DNA from: JAHJDS01 sp964569795 | GTDB lineage: Bacteria; Desulfobacterota; Desulfarculia; Desulfarculales; JAHJDS01 | Direction of reading: 5' to 3' | Assembly: GCA_964569795.1 (NCBI GenBank) | Contig: CAZMVB010000048.1 | Span: 1 to 20,941, forward strand | Length of the DNA stretch: 20,941 bases | Notes under the pieces: generated by a model | Seen by the model: the letters and a program-made list of their open reading frames with translations, nothing else | Database searches by the model: none | Told to the model about the DNA's origin: nothing | In this document: positions 14,883-20,941 of the stretch, one piece after another | Position numbering within the stretch: the first letter of the stretch is position 1 | How the letters are laid out: each line of letters starts with the position of its first letter | Program-made: the position numbers and the translations under genes

Positions 14883-15899
14883 ATGAGCAAGAAACTCATC
14901 TGGCGGGCGATCTTGACCGGGGCCCTGGTCCTGGCCATGGGCACCACGGTCCAGGCGGCCAGGATACTCAAGATGGCCACCATCGCCCCGGGTTCGTCGG
15001 CCTATCTGACCATGACCACCATGGCCACCATGATCAACCAGGCCCAGAACGAGATCGTGATCAAGGTCGATGCCACCGGCGCGGCCACCAAGCACCAAGT
15101 CGATCTGGCCCGAGGCAAGATCGATCTGTGTATGACCAACCCGGTGATCTATTTCTTGATGAAGAAGCGGAAGGCGATGTACCGGCGGTTGAAGGACGCG
15201 CCCGCGCTGGCCAAGAACCTGAGGCTTCTGTTCTGGTTCCCCTACGGCCAGTACCACGTGCTGACCTATGCCAGTGCCGGGATCAGGCAACTCAAGGACA
15301 TCAAGGGCAAGCGGGTCTTCCTAGGACCTCCCGGCGGTGGGGCGTGGAACGCCTCCCGGGAATGGGTGGAAGCGACCACCGGCTACAAACCCAACAGGGA
15401 TTTCCGCAACGTCAAGGCCAGCTGGTCCTCGGCCTTCCAGCTCTTCCAGGACCGTCAGATCGACGTTTACGTCATCGGCGGCATCGCCCCCTTTCCCCAG
15501 GTGGCCCAACTGGCCTTGACAGCCAAGCTGCACTTGCTGGGTCTGACCCAAAAGGCCTATAAGGCCAACAAGGCGGCCATCAAGGCGACCACCAAGCCCG
15601 GCCGGGAACTGGGCATCATCCGGGCCGGTGTGTATGGCACAGGGGTGGACAACAAGCAAGACGTCTACACCCTGGGCTCCGTGGTCGGTGTGGCCGTCAA
15701 TAAAAAAATGGACAACGCCACCGCCTACAAACTCACCAAGCTGTTCTGGGAGCAGCTCAAGAAAAATATCAAGACCCACCCCTGGCTCAGGCATCTGTCC
15801 CTGGCCTACGCCGTGCGCGATGGCGGCATGCCGCTGCATCCCGGGGCGGCCAAATACTACCGGGAGCGGGGGCTCAAGATTCCGGCCGGCTCGCTATAA
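14883..15899 (+). CDS. TAXI family TRAP transporter solute receptor
   Basis: A 338-residue periplasmic binding protein of the TAXI family. It has a Sec signal peptide (positive MSKKLIWR, hydrophobic core, cleavage near VQA at about residue 25). The mature protein opens ILKMATIAPGSSAYL, and family segments such as QVDLARGKIDLCMTNP and KGKRVFLGPPGGGAWN follow. AGGAGGGGG precedes the ATG at 14883. It is coupled to the fused permease 15 bp upstream and should deliver the ligand to it. Neighbouring arylsulfotransferase-like and dehalogenase genes suggest an aromatic or organic-acid ligand, which is inference only. Confidence 0.93.
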   Translation: MSKKLIWRAILTGALVLAMGTTVQAARILKMATIAPGSSAYLTMTTMATMINQAQNEIVIKVDATGAATKHQVDLARGKIDLCMTNPVIYFLMKKRKAMYRRLKDAPALAKNLRLLFWFPYGQYHVLTYASAGIRQLKDIKGKRVFLGPPGGGAWNASREWVEATTGYKPNRDFRNVKASWSSAFQLFQDRQIDVYVIGGIAPFPQVAQLALTAKLHLLGLTQKAYKANKAAIKATTKPGRELGIIRAGVYGTGVDNKQDVYTLGSVVGVAVNKKMDNATAYKLTKLFWEQLKKNIKTHPWLRHLSLAYAVRDGGMPLHPGAAKYYRERGLKIPAGSL

Positions 15900-15919
15900 A
15901 GCGGAGGCCCTGACGTGGA

Positions 15920-15941
15920 CCGGCCGGAGACGTCCGGCCGG
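15920..15941. other. GC-rich hairpin between TAXI receptor and regulator
   Basis: CCGGCCGGA and TCCGGCCGG form a perfect 9-bp stem with a 4-nt loop, 21 bp after the TAXI stop. No T-run follows, so it is not a clear terminator. It might stabilise the upstream mRNA or weaken readthrough into the regulator gene. Confidence 0.45.
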
Positions 15942-16098
15942 CCGCGTGGGGCCCCTTCCGGCCAGCGGCGCCAGGCGGCGTCCAGCGCCAGCGCCTTGGC
16001 CCGGCGAGGGTAGAGAGGCCGTCACCTTGACAGGTTCCACATCTGAATGTAACCCCTTTCCGGTAGCCGGGTGTTTCTGACGGCGAAAGGTGCTTTTC

Positions 16099-16845
16099 AT
16101 GGCCTTCAAGCAAATCGATCAATCCCGCCGTTTTTTGCAGGTGTCCCGCCAGCTGCGCCGATCCATCTTCAGCGGCCAATACCAGCCCGGGCAAAGGCTG
16201 CCCCATGAACGGGAGCTGGCCGAGACCTTCGGCACCAGCCGGATCATCGTCCGGGAGGCGATCTGGGACCTGAAAAAATCCGGGCTGGTGGAGGTCAAGC
16301 GGGGCGCCCATGGCGGGGCCATCGTCCGGGAGATGAGCCACGACGCCGTCACCTCGGTGATGCGCGACGTGGCCAACCTGGGCAAGATCAGGCCGGCCAA
16401 CATCATCGAGGTGCGCCTGTTCATCGAGCCGGCCGTGGCGGCCCTGGCCGCGGAAAGGGCCACCGAGGATGACCTGCGCCAGATGAGCCAATACCTGGAA
16501 ACCGTCCCGACGAAGCAGACCGACGAATACGTGCGTTATCAAATAGGCTTTCATCGGATGGTGGCCCAGGCCTCGCAAAACCCCCTGTTTGCCATGCTGG
16601 TCAACATATTCCTGGATTTTTCCGAAGAGATGGTTTTGAACTTGAGGCGAAAGGACCGCCTCTACCACGACACCACCACCCATCCGGCCATTTTCAACAG
16701 GATTTCCCAGCGGGATGCCGAAGGGACCCGGCGCCTTTTTTATGACCATTTGCTGGAGATAAAACCGGCCTTTGACGACTGGGAAAAGAACTTCGGCAAC
16801 AGGGGTCTGGTGGATTCGGAATCGCCACGGAGGGAGCGAGCATGA
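16099..16845 (+). CDS. GntR family transcriptional regulator, FadR/FCD type
   Basis: A 248-residue regulator. The N-terminal winged helix spans about residues 8-78, with the GntR landmarks GQRLPHERELAETFGTSR, VREAIWDLKKSGLVEVKRG and GGAIV. The C-terminal FCD ligand domain shows the usual EVRLFIEP start and histidine-bearing motifs FHRMVAQASQNPLF, HPAIF and DHLLE that often bind a metal and an organic acid. I chose the ATG at 16099, with AAAGGTG upstream; a GTG at 16090 is in frame. It overlaps the next gene as ATGA. It probably controls the TRAP and arylsulfotransferase genes, and perhaps the divergent dehalogenase cluster. Confidence 0.93.
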   Translation: MAFKQIDQSRRFLQVSRQLRRSIFSGQYQPGQRLPHERELAETFGTSRIIVREAIWDLKKSGLVEVKRGAHGGAIVREMSHDAVTSVMRDVANLGKIRPANIIEVRLFIEPAVAALAAERATEDDLRQMSQYLETVPTKQTDEYVRYQIGFHRMVAQASQNPLFAMLVNIFLDFSEEMVLNLRRKDRLYHDTTTHPAIFNRISQRDAEGTRRLFYDHLLEIKPAFDDWEKNFGNRGLVDSESPRRERA

Positions 16846-18266
16846 CCTACCCGAGTATCTACCCCACCGGGACGACCATCTACGATCCCTCCCAGTGCTT
16901 CAACGGCTACACCATATTCCAGGCCAGGGAATTGGGGGCCTTGCTCATCGACATGAACGGGACCGAGGTCAAGCTGTGGCGGGGCCTCCACGGCCTGCCC
17001 AACAAGATGCTGCCCGGCGGTCACGTCCTGGGGTCGACCGGAGAACGCAATACTCAGTATGGGATGCAGGATTATCTGGATGTGGTCCAGGTGGACTGGG
17101 AGGGCAAGATTGTCTGGCGGTTCGACAAATATGAATACATCGAAGACCCCGGCGAAGAGCCGCGGTGGATGGCCCGCCATCACCACGATTTCCAGCGGGA
17201 GGGCAACCCGGTGGGCTATTACGTCCCGGGTATGGACCCCAGTACCATGGACGGCCACACCTTGATCCTGTGTCACAAGAATGTGCGCCCCCCGGAGATC
17301 TCGGACAAGCTTCTGCTCGATGACAGCTTCATCGAAGTCGATTGGGGCGGCGAGATCGTCTGGGAATGGGTGTTGAGCGAGCACTTTCACGAATTCGACT
17401 GGTCCGAAGAAGCGCGCCACACCATGTTCCGCGACCCCAATATGCGCAACTGCGGCGGAGACTGGATGCACGTCAATTCCATGTCCGCCCTGGGGCCCAA
17501 CAAGTGGTTCGACGCCGGAGACGCCCGCTTTCACCCGGAGAACATCATCTGGTCCGCCCGCGAGACCAACATCATGGCCATCACCGACAAGCAATCCGGC
17601 CAGGTCGTGTGGAAAATCGGGCCGGATTACGACACCAGCCCGGCCCTGAAAGAACTGGGATGGATCATCGGCAAGCACCACGCCCACCTCATCCCCCGGG
17701 GACTGCCCGGCGAAGGCAATTTGCTGGTCTTCGACAACGGCGGCTGGGCCGGCTATGGCGCGCCCAACCCCGGCGCGCCCTCGGGCAACAAGAACGCCCT
17801 ACGTGACTATTCCCGGGTGCTGGAGATCGATCCGCTGACCTTGAAAATCCTCTGGCAATACACCCCGGCCGAGGCCGGATACCGCATGCCCTTGGACGCC
17901 AACCGCTTTTACAGCCCCTTTATCAGCAGCGCCCAGCGCCTGCCCAACGGCAACACCCTGATCACCGAGGGGTCGGGCGGTCGTTTGATCGAGGTGACGC
18001 CAAATCACCGCATCGTCTGGGAATACATCAGCCCCCACTTTGGCCAGTTCGCCCGCTTCAACATGATCTACCGGGCCTATCGCCTGCCCTACGAATGGGT
18101 GCCCCAACTGGACGCGCCACAGGAGACTCCGGTGGAGCCGGTGAACGTGGCCACCTTCCGTATGCCCGGCGCGGCAGCGTCCGGCGCGAAGGAGGTCACC
18201 GAGGTGCCCGGCGTCAAGCCATATCAGCGGACCGAGGTCTTTTGCGTCGTGAAGACCACGGACTAA
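16842..18266 (+). CDS. Arylsulfotransferase-like protein (ASST family), no signal peptide
   Basis: A 474-residue protein with repeated beta-propeller-like segments such as VDWEGKIVWRFDKYEY, VDWGGEIVWEWV and TPNHRIVWEY, and a late LPNGNTLITEGSGGRLIEV typical of the family. GDWMHVNSM (H210), WSARETN (R240), ARHHHDF (H113-H115) and GKHHAHL (H279-H282) are candidates for the His/His/Arg/His active site of bacterial AssT, which transfers sulfate between phenols through a sulfo-histidine. The mapping is by eye. Unlike periplasmic AssT, there is no leader: the protein begins MTYPSIYPTG. GGAGGG precedes the ATG at 16842, and the gene overlaps the regulator stop by 4 bp. No DsbL/DsbI-like partner is seen. 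Confidence 0.82.
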   Translation: MTYPSIYPTGTTIYDPSQCFNGYTIFQARELGALLIDMNGTEVKLWRGLHGLPNKMLPGGHVLGSTGERNTQYGMQDYLDVVQVDWEGKIVWRFDKYEYIEDPGEEPRWMARHHHDFQREGNPVGYYVPGMDPSTMDGHTLILCHKNVRPPEISDKLLLDDSFIEVDWGGEIVWEWVLSEHFHEFDWSEEARHTMFRDPNMRNCGGDWMHVNSMSALGPNKWFDAGDARFHPENIIWSARETNIMAITDKQSGQVVWKIGPDYDTSPALKELGWIIGKHHAHLIPRGLPGEGNLLVFDNGGWAGYGAPNPGAPSGNKNALRDYSRVLEIDPLTLKILWQYTPAEAGYRMPLDANRFYSPFISSAQRLPNGNTLITEGSGGRLIEVTPNHRIVWEYISPHFGQFARFNMIYRAYRLPYEWVPQLDAPQETPVEPVNVATFRMPGAAASGAKEVTEVPGVKPYQRTEVFCVVKTTD

Positions 18267-18816
18267 TTACCAAAGCCTGGTTGAGTGACCCGGCGCTGAA
18301 GACAGATAAAGAGCCCGGTAACAATAGCGAACATGGGGCGGATGCCCTGTGTCTGCAGCTTGATTTGACTCCGCTTCTGGAAAATATCCGTCAATCGGGG
18401 AGAAGAGTCCCTCTAAAAATGCGATAGATGCTGAGGATCGGACAATTTGTTCAGTGTCAATGAAAGGGGTTCGCGGGAGTCGAGTAAAAAGTTGGGCCGC
18501 TTGGGCCATGGGAAGGCCTGCCCAGAACGAGCCGCCGCGTTTCTGGCGAGACCGGCCTCCGAGCTAAAGTCTGCGGATCAAGATATGCGTCCCCTCTGTT
18601 GACTCCGACCCTTCGCCGAAAAGTCAATATAGTGGTCCACTACCTTTCCCTCGATTTCGGATGCCGAGGGCCGTTACAGACAGCGTCACGACTTGAGTTA
18701 TAAGCGGACACGGCCCAAAATGACTGTATGGGCGGCTAGGGTCGCTCCCGAACACCGGAAATCCGCGCCGGTTGCCGCCCCACCCCCAAAGCGGACGCAC
18801 GAGCGGAGGTGCGGCC
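18267..18816. other. Gene-free gap with repeat copy C
   Basis: About 550 bp without a convincing coding frame. It holds repeat copy C (18581-18641) and marks the change from the TRAP/arylsulfotransferase genes to the integrative-element remnant. The short frames at 18267-18509 and 18624-18833 on the minus strand lack ribosome sites and family likeness. I see no strong terminator after the arylsulfotransferase gene. Confidence 0.6.
18581..18641 (+). repeat. Dispersed repeat, partial copy C
   Basis: About 60 bp match the left parts of copies A and B in the same orientation: CTGTTGACTCCGACC, then TTCGCCGAAAAGTCAATAT, then TGGTCCACT. The CAGTCCAGGCCGAG core of A and B is missing, so this is a truncated copy. 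TTGACT and AGTCAA here form a short inverted repeat around a nested TTCG-C-CGAA. Confidence 0.7.
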
Positions 18817-19617
18817 ATGCCCATCCTGGACATTCTCGATGAGAAAGGACGGCTGGAGGAGCAACGGGCCTGGCATGAGATTTTAGCTGTAATGCTTTAC
18901 CCGGGCGGCCTCACGGACGAAAAAGCCGCTGCGGCAGTGCGAGCCCGCCAACAGTTCACGGCCCGCCTCATGGAACAGGCAGGGGCCACGATTCTTGCCG
19001 GCAAAACGAAAAGCCAGCCCGTCCAATCCCCCGACCGGGACGTGTTGGCAGAGTATTGGCTGGCCCATCTTTTTCGTTTTATTGCCCGGCAGCACGGCCC
19101 CTTGGCCTTGGCTCAGGCCCCGGGGCTTTCCTCTTTTGCAAGGACGGTCCCGACCCGGGCGAGGTGGGGGCGGATGGCCGGGAACCTGCTTCATGTCGGG
19201 GCGGTATTACACCTGGCGGGGTTGCCCTCCGGCCTCAACCGGGCGGCATTTGTGATGGCAAAAATGATGGGGGCCACCAACGTGGTGGCACAGATACGAA
19301 CATTGAAGCAAAATGCCTGGGGAGACGACAAACCGGCGGTCCACCTCTGGGCGGCTTTGTTGACGTGGGGCCTTGGTAAAGACTTTGCCGATGAGCCGGC
19401 GTTGCCATTCGGGCGACAAGGCGGCGTGGTCAAATTTTTGGGTCTGGCCGAAGAATACTTCAGATTGGCTTCTACCGAGATCAAGGCTCGGAACGAACCA
19501 GCCGCCTTGCTCGCCGGAGACGATTCGGTATGGACTGTTCCCACCGAGTTAGACCTTCCCCGGATCGCCCTCGCACCCCAGGATCTCCCGGAGGAAGTTA
19601 TCCGCATCAGCGAATAA
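18817..19617 (+). CDS. Hypothetical protein of unknown function (266 aa)
   Basis: I do not recognise this protein. It has 266 residues, with no signal peptide, no clear membrane segment and no catalytic motif I can name. Residues 1-60 look helical and charged (LDEKGRLEEQRAWHEI). The middle is rich in alanine, leucine and glycine, and the end is acidic. The frame is open to 18772, but GGAGGT lies 8 bp upstream of the ATG at 18817, which I chose. It stands between repeat copy C and the excisionase-like gene, so it may be cargo or a remnant gene of the integrated element. The long clean frame and good ribosome site argue that it is real. Confidence 0.7.
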   Translation: MPILDILDEKGRLEEQRAWHEILAVMLYPGGLTDEKAAAAVRARQQFTARLMEQAGATILAGKTKSQPVQSPDRDVLAEYWLAHLFRFIARQHGPLALAQAPGLSSFARTVPTRARWGRMAGNLLHVGAVLHLAGLPSGLNRAAFVMAKMMGATNVVAQIRTLKQNAWGDDKPAVHLWAALLTWGLGKDFADEPALPFGRQGGVVKFLGLAEEYFRLASTEIKARNEPAALLAGDDSVWTVPTELDLPRIALAPQDLPEEVIRISE

Positions 19618-19687
19618 TATGAAGATTTTGCGATCAACAATAATATCATATAGTTAAGTCCAATTTCGCCGACAGGCCGATAGCGGT

Positions 19688-19723
19688 TTTTACTGGTAGC
19701 AAATACTTTTTTTACCCGTAAAA
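19688..19723. promoter_or_regulatory. Tandem operator-like sites upstream of the excisionase-like gene
   Basis: Two related sites lie in an AT-rich gap: TTTTAC-TG-GTAGCA (19688-19701) and the perfect palindrome TTTTAC-CC-GTAAAA (19710-19723). Their starts are 22 bp apart, close to two helical turns, so bound proteins would sit on the same DNA face. They lie 73 bp before the HTH gene, a usual place for a control site of a phage-like element. The protein that binds is unknown. Confidence 0.4.
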
Positions 19724-19796
19724 TCAATTGACTGCGCCATGATTGCCCCCGCAAAATCAGGTATTTTCTGGAATAACCACTAACCGCGAGGCGATC

Positions 19797-20057
19797 ATGT
19801 CCTTAGACGATTTCACCCCATCTCAGGCCGCCAGGTTGACCGGTTGTAGCCGGTCCAGCATCTACAGGTACGAGCAGGCTGGCAAAATTCGGGCCTCCCG
19901 CGACCACAACGGCTGGCGACGCTTCCCCGCAGTCGAGGTTGAACGGCTGAAGGAACTGCTCACCCGGCGCGTGCCCCCCTCGTCCGATGCCGGCGGGGGG
20001 GATGACCATGGCGGCCCAGTATTCCGCCGTTCGTCGTCGCTTATGGCGAGAGGCTGA
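19797..20057 (+). CDS. Excisionase/AlpA-like helix-turn-helix protein
   Basis: An 86-residue protein whose first 55 residues form a MerR-like (HTH_17) DNA-binding domain: TPSQAARLTGCSRSSIYRYEQAGKIRASRDHNGWRRF is split into the recognition helix and wing, followed by VERLKELL. Such small proteins act as excisionases or regulators in prophages and satellite elements. The C-terminal 30 residues are low in complexity and overlap the next gene. The ATG at 19797 has GAGG five bases upstream; the longer frame from 19743 lacks a ribosome site. Its position beside a recombinase and attachment site supports an excisionase-type role, which is inference. Confidence 0.8.
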   Translation: MSLDDFTPSQAARLTGCSRSSIYRYEQAGKIRASRDHNGWRRFPAVEVERLKELLTRRVPPSSDAGGGDDHGGPVFRRSSSLMARG

Positions 20058-20745
20058 CTTTCGGGCGCTTAGCGACGAAGAGAAGCTGGCTCTTTTGTAT
20101 TTGCGGACCTGCAGCCACCAGAATCTTCCCGGGTGCTTTGTCCTTCCGCTCGCCTATGCGGCCGATGATCTCCAGTGGGCGGCGCAGACCGTCGGCAAAC
20201 GATTTCGAAAACTACATGACGACGGAGCTATCATCTGGGACCCGGCCGTCAACTTGATTTTCGTGCCCGGCGCACGCCGACAAGAGGTGGTGGACCTTCA
20301 ATGGGCTGATGTCCACACAGGCGAAAAGCAATTCGTGCGGCTGCTGGGCAAGGGTAACAAGGAGCGTATCGTCCCGCTGTTGCCGCCGGCCGTCAACGCC
20401 CTTGGGTCCCCAAAAGACCTCGGCCCTGTTTTTGTCTTCCACTTCCGGGGCTACCAAAGACCGCACCAGGTGACTGGTGGTGCCATTAGCCATTGGTTCA
20501 AAGAGGCGGCCCGAAGGGCGGGCCTGGGAGAGTTTCACCTGCACGACTTGCGGCACACGGCGGCTACTTACATGGTGGCTAGGGGTGTGGATCTCAAAAC
20601 CGTTCAGGCCATCATGGGCCACACGTCCATTTCCACCACGATGCTTTATACCCACGTCTTGAGCCGGGGCCACTTGTATGACGAAATGTCTAAACTAGAC
20701 TTTTCCCTTGCAGGCAATCGGCAGGCAGAAGACAACGGGACCTAG
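20008..20745 (+). CDS. In-frame chimera: phage replication-like N-terminus fused to tyrosine recombinase catalytic domain
   Basis: A 245-residue protein. Residues 1-87 (RRLWREADFRALS, KLALLYLRTC, GKRFRKLHDDGAI) resemble the N-terminal wing of phage/plasmid replication proteins. From residue 88 the sequence switches to the catalytic half of an XerC/D-like recombinase: R90 in GARRQEV, K115 in GKGNKER, H179 and R182 in HDLRH, H205 in MGHTS and nucleophile Y214 in MLYTH. All six expected catalytic residues are present, but the usual N-terminal core-binding domain is absent. The junction is near nt 20265-20277. I chose the ATG at 20008, with a GGGGGG tract about 7 nt upstream; 20002 and 19987 are in frame. 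It overlaps the HTH gene and ends 30 bp before the tRNA fragment. Likely a deletion-fusion remnant. Confidence 0.75.
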   Translation: MAAQYSAVRRRLWREADFRALSDEEKLALLYLRTCSHQNLPGCFVLPLAYAADDLQWAAQTVGKRFRKLHDDGAIIWDPAVNLIFVPGARRQEVVDLQWADVHTGEKQFVRLLGKGNKERIVPLLPPAVNALGSPKDLGPVFVFHFRGYQRPHQVTGGAISHWFKEAARRAGLGEFHLHDLRHTAATYMVARGVDLKTVQAIMGHTSISTTMLYTHVLSRGHLYDEMSKLDFSLAGNRQAEDNGT

Positions 20746-20775
20746 TGATTTCAATTAGTTACGCCAGTACCATTC

Positions 20776-20824
20776 AGGACTGAAAATCCTCGTGTCGGCG
20801 GTTCAATTCCGTCCCTCGGCACCA
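20776..20824 (+). other. 3' tRNA-Phe(GAA) fragment, putative attachment site
   Basis: These 49 nt match the 3' part of a tRNA-Phe gene: anticodon stem AGGA/TCCT with loop CTGAAAA (anticodon GAA), variable loop, T arm GGCGG-TTCAATT-CCGTC, acceptor 3' strand CCTCGGC, discriminator A and CCA. The 5' half (expected acceptor GCCGAGG and D arm) is absent just upstream. A 3' tRNA piece starting at the anticodon arm next to an integrase is the classic product of integration by a tyrosine recombinase. I found no second copy in the window, so the other end must lie outside. Confidence 0.8.
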
Positions 20825-20843
20825 GGTAGCAGGCAGTCGTTCT

Positions 20844-20869
20844 GGGGAGTTGACGGGCGTCAGCTCCCC
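20844..20869 (+). terminator. Hairpin after the tRNA-Phe fragment
   Basis: GGGGAGTTGA (20844-20853) pairs with TCAGCTCCCC (20860-20869), with one G-T pair and a 6-nt loop. TTGTCTATTG follows, only moderately T-rich. It could be the original tRNA-Phe terminator left on the chromosomal side of the attachment site. Confidence 0.4.
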
Positions 20870-20941
20870 TTGTCTATTGATCGAGGCGGGAGGCCGACCC
20901 CTCATCGATCGGGATCCGGGATTCGCAGGGCACGCCGGTCT

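Noticed and set aside
18365..18400. TTGACTCCG...GTCAAT segment resembling the repeat's left part
   Set aside because: Only a few short words match, with no alignable flanks, so it was not called a fourth copy.
1..20941. CRISPR array or cobalamin riboswitch near the RdhA cluster
   Set aside because: No regularly spaced short repeats were seen, and no recognisable B12-box context appears upstream of the cluster.

Overview
The window is GC-rich and looks like an anaerobic bacterium, most likely a Desulfobacterota-type (deltaproteobacterial) organism. That guess rests on a corrinoid/FeS reductive-dehalogenase-like protein, a soluble fumarate-reductase-like pair, a UroD-fold methyltransferase-like protein, a TRAP-TAXI importer and a Liv-type ABC importer. 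No 16S rRNA or marker gene is present, so the placement is inference.

Layout. (1) 1-869: no convincing gene; it holds one copy of a dispersed repeat and several hairpins. (2) 870-11928, all on the minus strand and transcribed right to left: a fumarate reductase/succinate dehydrogenase-like flavoprotein and its FeS partner, an L-2-haloacid-dehalogenase-like HAD protein, a cupin, a UroD-family protein, a reductive dehalogenase-like protein (RdhA) with no Tat signal, then a complete branched-chain-amino-acid-type ABC importer (Tat-exported binding protein, LivH, LivM, LivG, LivF) and RidA. (3) 11929-12998: about 1.07 kb without a convincing gene, holding the second repeat copy. (4) 12999-18266, plus strand: fused TRAP permease, TAXI binding protein, GntR/FCD regulator and an arylsulfotransferase-like protein. 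(5) 18267-18816: gene-free, with a third, shorter repeat copy. (6) 18817-20745, plus strand: an unknown protein, an excisionase-like HTH protein and an in-frame chimera of a phage-replication-like N-terminus with a tyrosine-recombinase catalytic domain. (7) 20776-20824: the 3' part of a tRNA-Phe gene with no 5' half, followed by a hairpin. This is best read as an attachment site at the end of an integrated element.

Putting it together. The right end carries the marks of a decayed integrative element that used tRNA-Phe. Repeat copies in the same orientation lie in each gene-free gap and separate the metabolic modules, so the region looks like an island assembled from blocks. The minus-strand block combines two mechanistically different dehalogenase families with a UroD-fold partner, a soluble flavoprotein/FeS electron-transfer pair and an importer. 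I suggest it takes up and dehalogenates a halogenated organic acid or aromatic compound anaerobically. The substrate is unknown and the pathway is inference. The plus-strand block may import and (de)sulfate an aromatic compound under a GntR-type regulator.
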